The notes under the pieces: generated by a model
What the model saw: the letters and a program-made list of their open reading frames with translations, nothing else
The model's database searches: none
What the model was told of the DNA's origin: nothing
Part shown: positions 1-7,252 of the stretch, piece by piece
Layout of the letters: the number at the start of each line of letters is the position of its first letter
How positions within the stretch are numbered: position 1 is the first letter of the stretch
Origin: Methanobacteriota archaeon
Lineage (GTDB): Archaea; Halobacteriota; Methanomicrobia; Methanomicrobiales; Methanoculleaceae
Assembly: GCA_023393455.1 (NCBI GenBank)
Contig: JAEWLJ010000009.1
Location: forward strand, 1 to 31,612
Length of the DNA stretch: 31,612 nucleotides
Direction of reading: 5' to 3'
Translations under genes and position numbers: made by a program

Positions 1-1495
1 GGGTAGGGGTAGGAGGAGAATGGACGGTGACGTAGCCGTATTCCGTGTGCGTCGCGCTGGCTCCCGCGTTGTCACAGGTCAGGGAGACGTTGTAGACGCC
101 GGGATGATCGTAACGGTGGCGCGGGTCCCGGTGCGGCGATGTCTTGCCGTCACCGAAGTCCCAGAGCCAGGATGTCGCGTAATTCGGTAAATCACCGTAG
201 AAGATGACCGTGAGGGGTGCAGGCCCCGATAACGGGCCCCCCCGGAAGGAGATGACCGGCGGCTCGGGGGGATCTACATGAATGAGATCGGTCTCTGTGA
301 CGGTGTCGGACCCAAACCCGTTGCTCACCGTGAGCGAGACGGTGTAGTCTCCCGGGATCTCGTAGAAGTGCCACGGATACTGCGAAGTCGAGGTGTTCCC
401 GTCGCCGAAATCCCATTCCCAGGTCTCAGGGTCACCGGCCGACTGGTCGATGAACCGGACGTTGAGCGCCGCCCCTCCTTCGGTCGGGTCCGCCGAGAAC
501 GCCGCCACCGGGGCCGCTCCGCTGAAGTAGGCGAAGGCGTAGATGTCCGAACCTCCGCCACGGCCCTCCTGCCAGACGACCCGATCGCCGCTGACGGCGG
601 GGTAGAGTTGTTCGGTCGCGGAAGGAATGACCGGCATCTGCTTATCCTTCCCTGCGGCAAGGTCGCAGACGTAAACGTTCCAGATCCCGTCCCGCTTGTC
701 CTCCCAGGCGATGAGGTCTCCGTCTATCGAGGGAGAGACCTGCTCTTGGGGATCGTCGGTGATCCTCTGCTCTCCGGCGGCAGGATTGTCGAGATCCAAG
801 AGGTAGATATCGGGAGCCCCGTTCCGGTAGTCCTCCCAGACGATCCGGCTCCCCGATATCGACGGGTAGGTCTGTCGCGCACCGTTCCCGGTGACCTGGC
901 GCCGGTCTCCGTTCCAGATATCGTAGAGCCAGATATCACCGTTCCCGGAGTTCTCCTCCCAGGCGACGTAGCGCTCCGAGAGCGCAGGTTTCCACTTGGT
1001 CACCGGCGAGCAGGAGAGGAAGGTTTCGCTGCCGGTCCCGATGTTGTAGAGGCAGATATCCGTGCTCCCGCCCCGGTTATCGTACCAGACCACATGCTCC
1101 CCGTGAACGACGGGCATCCACTGTTTGGCCGGGTCGGCGGTGAGCACCCTCATTTCTCCGCCCGATAGATCAAAGAGGCAGATATCCCGGCCCATGTTCA
1201 GGTTCTCCTCCCAGACGACGTAATCCCCCGAGACGGACGGGTACCTCTGCCCCGTTCCCCCGCCCGCAACCCTCTGCTGGCTGCCGGGGCCGCTCGAGTA
1301 GTAGATCGACCCTCCGTTCCTTTCGTCCTCCCAGACGATCAGATCCCCGTCGATGTCGGGGTGCTCCTGGGAGCCTGCATCGATACAGACAGAGACGAGA
1401 TCCCCCGGGGCCTCCTCCCCGGCCAGGGCAGGCGATACCACCAGTGCGACGGCAACGAGGATACAGAGAGCAATAAGCGCTTTATAATCAACCAT
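1..1495 (-). CDS. Secreted surface protein with beta-propeller repeats and PKD domains (partial, 3' end missing)
   Basis: Partial gene: it starts at ATG 1495 and stays open to the left edge. The N-terminus is a typical signal peptide (MVDYKALIALCILVAVALVV then SPALAGEE). Next come seven repeats of the form YPSxSGDxVVWEDxRNGxxDIYLYD, about 45 residues apart (roughly 535-1400), as in TolB-like beta-propellers. Two PKD domains follow, each with WxWDFGDGxTS and a YxxPGxYxVSLT strand (about 290-515 and 15-280). The last visible residues are HSPPTPT, probably the start of a Pro/Thr linker toward a surface anchor, though the anchor lies outside the window. Such proteins are common in the cell envelopes of methanogenic archaea; the ligand is unknown. 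A GGTGA ribosome site lies just upstream of the ATG. It is not part of the metabolic operon upstream, since a terminator and its own promoter intervene. Confidence 0.85.
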   Translation of the reverse strand, partial: MVDYKALIALCILVAVALVVSPALAGEEAPGDLVSVCIDAGSQEHPDIDGDLIVWEDERNGGSIYYSSGPGSQQRVAGGGTGQRYPSVSGDYVVWEENLNMGRDICLFDLSGGEMRVLTADPAKQWMPVVHGEHVVWYDNRGGSTDICLYNIGTGSETFLSCSPVTKWKPALSERYVAWEENSGNGDIWLYDIWNGDRRQVTGNGARQTYPSISGSRIVWEDYRNGAPDIYLLDLDNPAAGEQRITDDPQEQVSPSIDGDLIAWEDKRDGIWNVYVCDLAAGKDKQMPVIPSATEQLYPAVSGDRVVWQEGRGGGSDIYAFAYFSGAAPVAAFSADPTEGGAALNVRFIDQSAGDPETWEWDFGDGNTSTSQYPWHFYEIPGDYTVSLTVSNGFGSDTVTETDLIHVDPPEPPVISFRGGPLSGPAPLTVIFYGDLPNYATSWLWDFGDGKTSPHRDPRHRYDHPGVYNVSLTCDNAGASATHTEYGYVTVHSPPTPT

Positions 1496-1664
1496 TCTTT
1501 ATCACCGCGATGAGAACGCCCCCTTCGTCCCATACGACGGAGTCTGTACGCCCGCCGGGGAAACGGGGTCTCCCCACGGGCGCACAAACGAATATCCTGC
1601 GGAATTCCGACGATCGGCCGGGAATCCTCAGGGTAAGGGTTCGCGCGGTGCAGGATAGAATCAT

Positions 1665-1673
1665 TAATATAAA
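1665..1673 (-). promoter_or_regulatory. TATA box of the surface-protein gene
   Basis: On the minus strand the sequence TTTATATTA sits in an AT-rich island (1660-1682) within otherwise GC-rich DNA. A start site about 25 bases downstream would give a leader of about 145 nt before ATG 1495. The leader length is an inference. Confidence 0.5.
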
Positions 1674-1710
1674 TATCTTACCATAAACACAGGCGAGCGG
1701 AGAGAGGACG

Positions 1711-1728
1711 GCGGATTATTATAAAAAA
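1711..1728 (-). terminator. T-tract terminator after nfo
   Basis: Read on the minus strand, this is a run of six T followed by an AT-rich stretch, about 80 bases past the nfo stop codon. Archaeal transcription ends at such oligo-T tracts. It separates the long aks operon from the surface-protein gene. The stretch 1496-1806 holds only this, the promoter and a leader; no gene is visible. Confidence 0.5.
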
Positions 1729-1806
1729 TGAGAGATATTAACCGCCACGGGAAGTGACGCAGGATCACCGACGGCGCTATCCCGCCGGAGCAGCGTCGTT
1801 GGGCGC

Positions 1807-2655
1807 TCAGGCTCCCGCAAGTTCACGGACCTTCGCGATATTCCCCGCATCACCCCGCCGCTCGTCGACCGGCGTCTCGCAGATGAGGGGGAGGCGGCGG
1901 ATGGCCGGGTTGCGGAGGATATGCCGGAACCCTTCCTCACCGATCGCCCCGATCCCGATGTGCTCGTGCCGGTCAAGCCCGCTCCCGAGGTCCCCCTTGC
2001 AGTCGTTGAGGTGGATGATCCGGAGGTAGGAGAGGCCGATTCGGTCGTCGAACTCCCCGAAGACCGCATCGACCCCTTCGGCCGTCCGGAGATCGTGGCC
2101 GGCGGCGAACGCATGACAGGTATCAAAACAGATCCCGACCCTCCCTTCCGCATCGATGCCCTCCATGATCCGGGCGATGTCGTCGGTGGTTGACCCTACG
2201 CTGTTCTTCTCCCCGGCTGTGTTCTCGAGGAGGAGCATCACGTCGCCCTCCCCGGCATCCGTGAACGCCCGGTTGATGGCGGCAACGACCCGCTCCTGCC
2301 CCGCCGCCTTCCCGGCGCCCCGGTGGTGCCCGAGGTGGGTAACGAGGTAGGGAACCCCGAGGAGGGCGCACCGCCGGAGCTCTGCAGCGAGCGCCGCGAC
2401 CGATTTCTCGTAGATCTCATCATCGGGCGAGGCCGGGTTCGGGAGGTAGGGCATATGGTCGACGACCGGGCCGATGCCGGACTCGCTCAACGCCGCTCTG
2501 AACGCCCCGGCTACGTCGGGGTCGAGGTCTTTCGCCTTCCAGCCGCGGGGGTTCCTGGAGAAGATCTGAAACGTGTCGCAGCCCGCACCGAGGGCCCGCC
2601 CGACCGCAAGGTCGATCGAGCCCGCGATCGAGACGTGGCATCCCACCAGTACCAT
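1807..2655 (-). CDS. nfo: Deoxyribonuclease IV (AP endonuclease, Nfo family)
   Basis: A 282-residue protein of normal length for endonuclease IV, which cuts DNA 5' of abasic sites in base excision repair and uses three metal ions (usually zinc) in a TIM barrel. The family signatures are present: GCHVSIAGSI near the N-terminus, THLGHH, LLLENTAGE, GICFDTCHAFAAGHD and HLNDCKGDLGSGLDRHEHIG, which supply the metal-binding His, Glu and Asp residues. It begins 24 bases after the aksF stop and has a GAGAGG ribosome site, so it is probably the last gene of the aks operon. Its repair role has no evident link to coenzyme B synthesis; it may simply be carried along. Identification is firm. Confidence 0.95.
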   Translation of the reverse strand: MVLVGCHVSIAGSIDLAVGRALGAGCDTFQIFSRNPRGWKAKDLDPDVAGAFRAALSESGIGPVVDHMPYLPNPASPDDEIYEKSVAALAAELRRCALLGVPYLVTHLGHHRGAGKAAGQERVVAAINRAFTDAGEGDVMLLLENTAGEKNSVGSTTDDIARIMEGIDAEGRVGICFDTCHAFAAGHDLRTAEGVDAVFGEFDDRIGLSYLRIIHLNDCKGDLGSGLDRHEHIGIGAIGEEGFRHILRNPAIRRLPLICETPVDERRGDAGNIAKVRELAGA

Positions 2656-2679
2656 ACTAACCTCTCGACGCAGGGGCGC

Positions 2680-3648
2680 TTAGGCCTTCCCCCGCCCGAC
2701 CTCGCGGAGCACCGCCGCCCCGAACTCCCGGGTGCCGGCCGCCCCGCCGAGGTCGGGTGTCCGGATGCCCGCAGAGAGCACCCGCCCGACGGCCTCCTCG
2801 ACGACCGCCGCGGCTGCGGGATCGCCGATGTGGGTAAGAAGCATCGCTCCGCTCCGGATAGCCGCGACGGGGTTTGCGACGTTCCTCCCGGCTATATCGG
2901 GGGCACTCCCGTGCACCGGCTCAAAGAGGGCGTGCTGGTCTCCGATGTTCGCGCTCGGGAGCATCCCGAGCCCCCCCACCAGGTAGGCGACGGCGTCGGA
3001 GAGGATGTCGCCGAAGATGTTGGTCGTCACGATCACGTCGTAGCGGTCGGGGTGCGTCAGGAGGTCGAGGCAGAGCGCGTCGATGTAACTCGTCCTGCAG
3101 GGGACACCCGCCCGGGCGGCCTGTGTGGTGCAGATATCGACGAAGAGGCAGTCCGACTTCAGGACGTTCGCCTTGTTCCCCACGGTGAGGTGGCAGCGGG
3201 ACTTCGCAAGGGTGCAGGCGTAGCGGGCGATCCGCTCGCTCCCCCGCCGGGAGACGACCCGGACGGTGCAGGCGCGGTCAGGCTCCGTCCACTCGATGCC
3301 GGAGTAGAGCCCTTCGGTGTTCTCCCGCACGATGACGACGTCGACCCCCTCCCCCCGGATCGGGCGGACGTTCGCGTAGAGGTCGAGAGCGTGGCGGATC
3401 TGCAGCATGACGCTCCGGTAGCCGGGGTCGGGCGGCGTCGTGACGGCGCCAAAGAGGATCGCGTCCGCTGCGCCGAGATCGGCGATCGTCTCATAGGTGC
3501 AGGCGCACCCGGTCCGCTCCCACCGGCCGTATCCCACCTCGACGTCGAGGAACTCGATATCGGGGCGCACGGCAGCGAGGATCTCGCGGGCGACCGGGAC
3601 GACCTCGCGGCCGATGCCGTCGCCCTCAACGACCGCTACCGTGACCAT
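2680..3648 (-). CDS. aksF: Homoisocitrate / isopropylmalate dehydrogenase family, likely AksF
   Basis: A 322-residue member of the beta-decarboxylating dehydrogenase family. The start at ATG 3648 gives the expected MVTVAVVEGDGIGREV beginning and has a strong GGAGGAG site five bases upstream; a longer frame exists but lacks homology. Visible motifs are the N-terminal EGDGIG loop, VRENTEGLYSG, the catalytic Lys/Tyr region and the signature NIFGDILSDAVAYLVGGLG, followed by the nucleotide-binding HGSAPDIAG. The enzyme oxidises and decarboxylates (homo)n-isocitrate to the next longer 2-oxoacid. Its operon mates encode a homocitrate-type synthase and a homoaconitase, so I assign the coenzyme B (2-oxosuberate) pathway rather than leucine synthesis. 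Sequence alone cannot exclude a double role with LeuB. It overlaps the end of the upstream gene by 23 bases. Confidence 0.8.
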   Translation of the reverse strand: MVTVAVVEGDGIGREVVPVAREILAAVRPDIEFLDVEVGYGRWERTGCACTYETIADLGAADAILFGAVTTPPDPGYRSVMLQIRHALDLYANVRPIRGEGVDVVIVRENTEGLYSGIEWTEPDRACTVRVVSRRGSERIARYACTLAKSRCHLTVGNKANVLKSDCLFVDICTTQAARAGVPCRTSYIDALCLDLLTHPDRYDVIVTTNIFGDILSDAVAYLVGGLGMLPSANIGDQHALFEPVHGSAPDIAGRNVANPVAAIRSGAMLLTHIGDPAAAAVVEEAVGRVLSAGIRTPDLGGAAGTREFGAAVLREVGRGKA

Positions 3649-4447
3649 GCTCACTCCTCCACGCGGTCGCGACCTCTCGTGCCGCCGTCGCGATCTCCCA
3701 CGACGACGCTCCCCAGTGGACCACCGCACCGAAGAGGCCGTTTCGGAACCCGATCCCGGCCCGCTCGCTCCTGCAGCACCGTGCGATGAACGGTTCGGCC
3801 GCGACCGACTCGAGCGGGCAGATGTTCTCCACGGCGACCTCTTCGCCGCAACACTCCCGCAGCAGTTCCCGTGCCGTCAGGCACCCTGCCACGCGGTCGC
3901 CGGGCCGGAACGGGTCCGAGTCGACGGTGCGGGGGAACCCGGCCGCCCGGCAGGGGTAGACGTCGGCTTTGATCTCGCGGATGTCCCGGACATGGTGCTC
4001 GAAGACGACTTCGAGGTCGCCGAAGATCCCGGTCCTCTCGAGGTCGCCGAGCGTGCCTGAGAGGTGCGGGCGGGGCGGGGTGATGTCGTAGACATGGATG
4101 CGGAGGAAGGCCGAGAGGTCCGGATCGAGGACGAACGTGGTCTGTTCTCCGTGACCGCAGAAGACGGTGCACCGGTAGCCGGACCGCATCGCCTCCTGCA
4201 CCAGGAACGTCCGGTCCTGAACGTTCACCCGGTCCGGGTAGCGGTAGACGTCGTCACCGGAGGCGAGCACCCGGACGGAGAGGACATCGCGGATCAGGCC
4301 GGTCCCGTTCGGGTCGGGCTCCACCTCGAGCACCTCGGTGCCGCCAGGGGTCTCGCGGACGAGGTAGCGCGAGAGGAAGTAGACCCGGTCTCCATACGGG
4401 GTGCCGGTCGCGGACCCGACATACTTGCAGTGGGGCGGAAAGATCAT
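3626..4447 (-). CDS. Conserved hypothetical cysteine-rich protein inside the aks operon
   Basis: A 273-residue protein I cannot assign to a characterised family. The start at ATG 4447 overlaps the aksE stop in an ATGA junction, so the two are probably translationally coupled, and its 3' end overlaps the aksF start. It is soluble, with no signal peptide or membrane segment. It contains about ten cysteines, including an HCKY motif at the N-terminus, VFCGHGE, an ECCGEE pair, ICPLES and ARCCRSE, which could bind metal or an iron-sulfur cluster. Its location between homoaconitase and homoisocitrate dehydrogenase suggests a role in the same pathway, but that is inference from context. I believe homologues sit in the same place in related methanogens; this is recollection, not a search. 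Confidence 0.7.
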   Translation of the reverse strand: MIFPPHCKYVGSATGTPYGDRVYFLSRYLVRETPGGTEVLEVEPDPNGTGLIRDVLSVRVLASGDDVYRYPDRVNVQDRTFLVQEAMRSGYRCTVFCGHGEQTTFVLDPDLSAFLRIHVYDITPPRPHLSGTLGDLERTGIFGDLEVVFEHHVRDIREIKADVYPCRAAGFPRTVDSDPFRPGDRVAGCLTARELLRECCGEEVAVENICPLESVAAEPFIARCCRSERAGIGFRNGLFGAVVHWGASSWEIATAAREVATAWRSEHGHGSGR

Positions 4448-4914
4448 CGGCACGACCTCCAGTAGGGAACCAGCCCGCCCGCCCGGAGGATGGCGACCAT
4501 CCTCTCCGAGAGCGCCCGGGCGGGGTACCGCTCCCCGTCCACCTCGACCCACCCGCCATCGAGGTCGAAGGCGACGCGGGCGCCGTCGGTGCAGGCGACG
4601 CTGGCCTCGATCACCGGGAGGCCGACGTTGACGGCGTTCCGGAAGAATATCCGGGCGAACGACTCCGCGACGACCGCGACGACACCGGCCTCGCGGAGGG
4701 CGACCACCGCCTGTTCGCGGGACGACCCGCACCCCATGTTCCTCCCGGCGACGATGACCGAGCCGCGGATGCGGGCGGCGAGCGCCGGGTCGAGGTCCTC
4801 GAGGACGTGCTCCGCCCAGACCGAGCGGTCTTTCGTCCGGAGGTAGCGGCCGGCGATGATGAGGTCGGTGTCGATGTCGCGCCCGAGACAGACCGCCGGC
4901 CCGGAACCCTGCAT
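4444..4914 (-). CDS. aksE: Homoaconitase small subunit (AksE / HacB)
   Basis: A 156-residue small (swivel) subunit of the LeuD/AksE family. The start at ATG 4914 forms an ATGA overlap with the aksD stop. The motifs GRDIDTDLIIAGRYLRT, GCGSSREQAV and FARIFFRNAVNVGLP are those of the family. The loop that decides substrate choice reads Y24-L25-R26-T27. In the Methanocaldococcus homoaconitase MJ1271 the same R26-T27 pair recognises the distal carboxylate of homologous tricarboxylates, whereas isopropylmalate isomerase has V-Y there. So this subunit should act on (homo)n-aconitates in coenzyme B synthesis rather than on isopropylmalate. It works as a heteromer with AksD. The substrate call rests on that published loop rule. 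Confidence 0.85.
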   Translation of the reverse strand: MQGSGPAVCLGRDIDTDLIIAGRYLRTKDRSVWAEHVLEDLDPALAARIRGSVIVAGRNMGCGSSREQAVVALREAGVVAVVAESFARIFFRNAVNVGLPVIEASVACTDGARVAFDLDGGWVEVDGERYPARALSERMVAILRAGGLVPYWRSCR

Positions 4915-6125
4915 CACGCCACCTCCGGCACGGTTATCACACCGGTGATCGCGCTCGCTGCGGCGGTGGAGGGCGACGAGAGGTAGACCTCGCCGCCCAC
5001 GCCCATCCGGTTCTTGAAGTTCCGGTTGGCGGTGGAGAGGCAGACCTCTCCCTCCCCGAGCACCCCCATATGCGCACCGAGGCACGGCCCGCAGCCCGGC
5101 GATCCGACCGTGCAGCCCGCATCCACGATATCGGCAAGGACGCCGGTGGCGATCGCCCGGGCGAGCACCGACCGCGATGCGGGGATCACCAGGGTGCGGA
5201 CGGCCACCTTCTTCCCCCGGACGATGCGGGCGAACCGGGCAAGATCCTCGTAGCGGCCGTTCGTGCAGGTCCCGACGAAGACCTGGTCGAGGTGCGTCCC
5301 CGCGACCTCCTCCGCCTCCCTGACGGTGTCCACCCGGTGCGGGACCGCGACGAGCGGCACGATATCGTCGAGATCGATCTCGACCGTCCGCTCGTAACGG
5401 CAGTCCTCCGGCGCCTGCGGCGATGCCGTAACCCCGTGCTCCGCGAGATGGCGGACGGTGACCGCATCGGCGTAGAAGATCCCGGCCTTCGCCCCCGTCT
5501 CGACCGCCATGTTTGAGAGGGTCAGCCGCCCGTCCATGGAGATCGTCGCCGCCCCGTCGCCCACGAACTCCAGCGCCCGGTAGGTCGCCCCTTCCATCCC
5601 GAGGTCTGCGACATACGCGAGGGCGACGTCTTTTGGCTCCGCGGGGTCAGAGAGGCTTCCTGAGAGGTTGACCGCGATCGTCTCCGGGACGCGGAACCAT
5701 GTGGAGCCCGACGCCCAGATCGCCGCCATATCGGTCGCGCCCACCCCGGTGGCGAACGCGCCGAGGGCGCCGAGGGTGCAGGTATGGGAGTCGGCGCCGA
5801 CGACGACCATCCCGGGCCGGACGACCCCTTCGCTCATCACCTGGTGGCAGATCCCCCCGCCGACATCCGAGAGTTCTATCCCCGATACCCGGGCATACTC
5901 CCGGAGCTCGGCCTGGAGCGTCGCGGTCGTCCCCGTGTTCGCCGGGACGATGTGGTCGAAGACCAGGCGCAGGCGCTCAGGGTGGGGGAGGTGCTCCACC
6001 CCCATCTCACGGAGCGCCTCCCGGGCGAGGACGCCGGTCCCGTCGTGGGCGAAGGCGATATCGACCTCGCGGTCGACGTAACTCCCCGCCGGCGCGCCGA
6101 GGATCGCTTCAGAGAGCGTGCTCAC
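4914..6125 (-). CDS. aksD: Homoaconitase large subunit (AksD / HacA)
   Basis: A 403-residue aconitase-family large subunit that binds a [4Fe-4S] cluster and, with AksE, isomerises (R)-homocitrate and its longer homologues by way of cis-homoaconitates. Cluster ligands are visible in GTCTNGR and SPGCGPCLG, and VVGADSHTCTLGALG is the usual aconitase motif. I chose GTG 6125: it overlaps the aksA stop in a GTGA junction, has GGAGGGGA upstream, and gives the N-terminus VSTLSEAILGAPAGSYV; the longer frame upstream is only aksA sequence in another frame. The length fits archaeal LeuC/AksD proteins. The large subunit alone does not separate leucine from coenzyme B function; the small subunit does. Confidence 0.85.
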   Translation of the reverse strand: MSTLSEAILGAPAGSYVDREVDIAFAHDGTGVLAREALREMGVEHLPHPERLRLVFDHIVPANTGTTATLQAELREYARVSGIELSDVGGGICHQVMSEGVVRPGMVVVGADSHTCTLGALGAFATGVGATDMAAIWASGSTWFRVPETIAVNLSGSLSDPAEPKDVALAYVADLGMEGATYRALEFVGDGAATISMDGRLTLSNMAVETGAKAGIFYADAVTVRHLAEHGVTASPQAPEDCRYERTVEIDLDDIVPLVAVPHRVDTVREAEEVAGTHLDQVFVGTCTNGRYEDLARFARIVRGKKVAVRTLVIPASRSVLARAIATGVLADIVDAGCTVGSPGCGPCLGAHMGVLGEGEVCLSTANRNFKNRMGVGGEVYLSSPSTAAASAITGVITVPEVA

Positions 6126-7252
6126 TGGACGATCCCCTCCTTTGCCGCCCGCAGAAGGGCGCAGAGCACCTCGCGGGTGACGCTGCACTTCCCCTCGCTC
6201 CTCTGTTTGACCTGGTCGAGCACCCACCGCGCCTCCTCGTCGGAGAGGTCGAACCCGTAGGCCTTTGCGACATGCTCGAGCGCCCGCCTCCCCGTATGCT
6301 TCCCGAGGACGAACCGCCGCTCCCCGCCCACCAGTTCCGGCGCGACATACTCGTAGGTCGACGGATCGCAGAGGATCGCGGCGATATGGATCCCGCTCTC
6401 GTGGGCGAAGGCGTTCTCGCCGACGATCGGCCGGGTGCGTTCGGGGAAGACGCCTGAAGCCCGGGCAACCAGGCTTGATGTCTCCTGCAGGCGGGTGAGG
6501 TCGTAGCGGTCGACCCCGCCCTTCATACGCAGGGCGACGAGCACCTGTTCGAGCGCCGCGTTCCCTGCACGCTCCCCGATGCCGTTGACGGTGGTGTGGA
6601 GTTGAAACGCCCCCGCAGCCGCGGCCGTGACGGTGTTTGCCGTCGCAAGCCCGAGGTCGTTGTGGCAGTGGATGCAGAGCCGGTGGGGAGCCGCATCGAG
6701 GAGGCGGGAGACGACCGCGTGGGTCTCTAGCGGCGTGAGGCAGCCGACGGTATCGGCGAAACTGACGTAGTTCGCACCGTGCTCGACGCCCCGGTTGTAC
6801 ATCTCGATGAGGAACGCGGGATCCGTCCGTGAGGCGTCCTCGGCGGCGAATCGCACCTGAACGCCATGGTCGGCGGCGAACTCCACCATATCGAGGGCGC
6901 CGTCGAGCACCTCCTCGCGGGGTTTATGGTACTTGTGCCGGATGTGGAGGTCGGAGGTCGCGAAGAATAAGCTGATCATATCCACGTCGCAGTCGAGCGC
7001 CGTCTCGATATCGGGCTTGAGGGCGCGGGCGAGGCAGCAGACCCGGGCGGAGAGGCCGCTCCCGGCGATGGCCCGAACGCACTCCTTCTCCGCCGCGGAG
7101 ACCACGGGAAACCCGGCCTCGATCACCTCCACGCCGATCTCGTCGAGCGCGTGCGCGATCGTCATCTTCTCATCACGGGTGAACGAGACGCCGGGAGTCT
7201 GCTCCCCGTCTCGCAGCGTTACATCACAGATCTCGATATTCCAGGGTTTCAT
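6122..7252 (-). CDS. aksA: Homocitrate synthase family protein AksA
   Basis: A 376-residue HMG-CoA-lyase-like Claisen condensation enzyme. It joins acetyl-CoA to 2-oxoglutarate and then to the longer 2-oxoadipate and 2-oxopimelate, starting each round of chain elongation toward 2-oxosuberate, the coenzyme B precursor. Signatures are CDVTLRDGEQTPGV near the N-terminus, CIHCHNDLGLATANT with metal-binding His residues, and GIGERAGNAALEQV. ATG 7252 is preferred because AGGTGA lies five bases upstream; an in-frame GTG at 7261 is the alternative. It lacks the long C-terminal regulatory domain of leucine-type LeuA, which fits AksA. Citramalate synthase (CimA) is a possible alternative reading, but the linked homoaconitase favours AksA. 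It overlaps the upstream TPP enzyme gene. Confidence 0.82.
   Translation of the reverse strand: MKPWNIEICDVTLRDGEQTPGVSFTRDEKMTIAHALDEIGVEVIEAGFPVVSAAEKECVRAIAGSGLSARVCCLARALKPDIETALDCDVDMISLFFATSDLHIRHKYHKPREEVLDGALDMVEFAADHGVQVRFAAEDASRTDPAFLIEMYNRGVEHGANYVSFADTVGCLTPLETHAVVSRLLDAAPHRLCIHCHNDLGLATANTVTAAAAGAFQLHTTVNGIGERAGNAALEQVLVALRMKGGVDRYDLTRLQETSSLVARASGVFPERTRPIVGENAFAHESGIHIAAILCDPSTYEYVAPELVGGERRFVLGKHTGRRALEHVAKAYGFDLSDEEARWVLDQVKQRSEGKCSVTREVLCALLRAAKEGIVQ

Noticed and set aside
278..1168. 296-codon plus-strand frame
   Set aside because: It is antisense to the surface-protein gene, has arginine/proline-rich low-complexity composition and no recognisable domain. The minus-strand reading has a signal peptide, repeats and PKD motifs.
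2323..3789. 488-codon plus-strand frame
   Set aside because: Antisense to nfo and aksF; it arises from GC-rich codon bias.
4444..6125. Annotation of the dehydratase as leuD/leuC
   Set aside because: The YLRT loop of the small subunit and the linked aksA argue for homoaconitase; a secondary role in leucine synthesis is not excluded.
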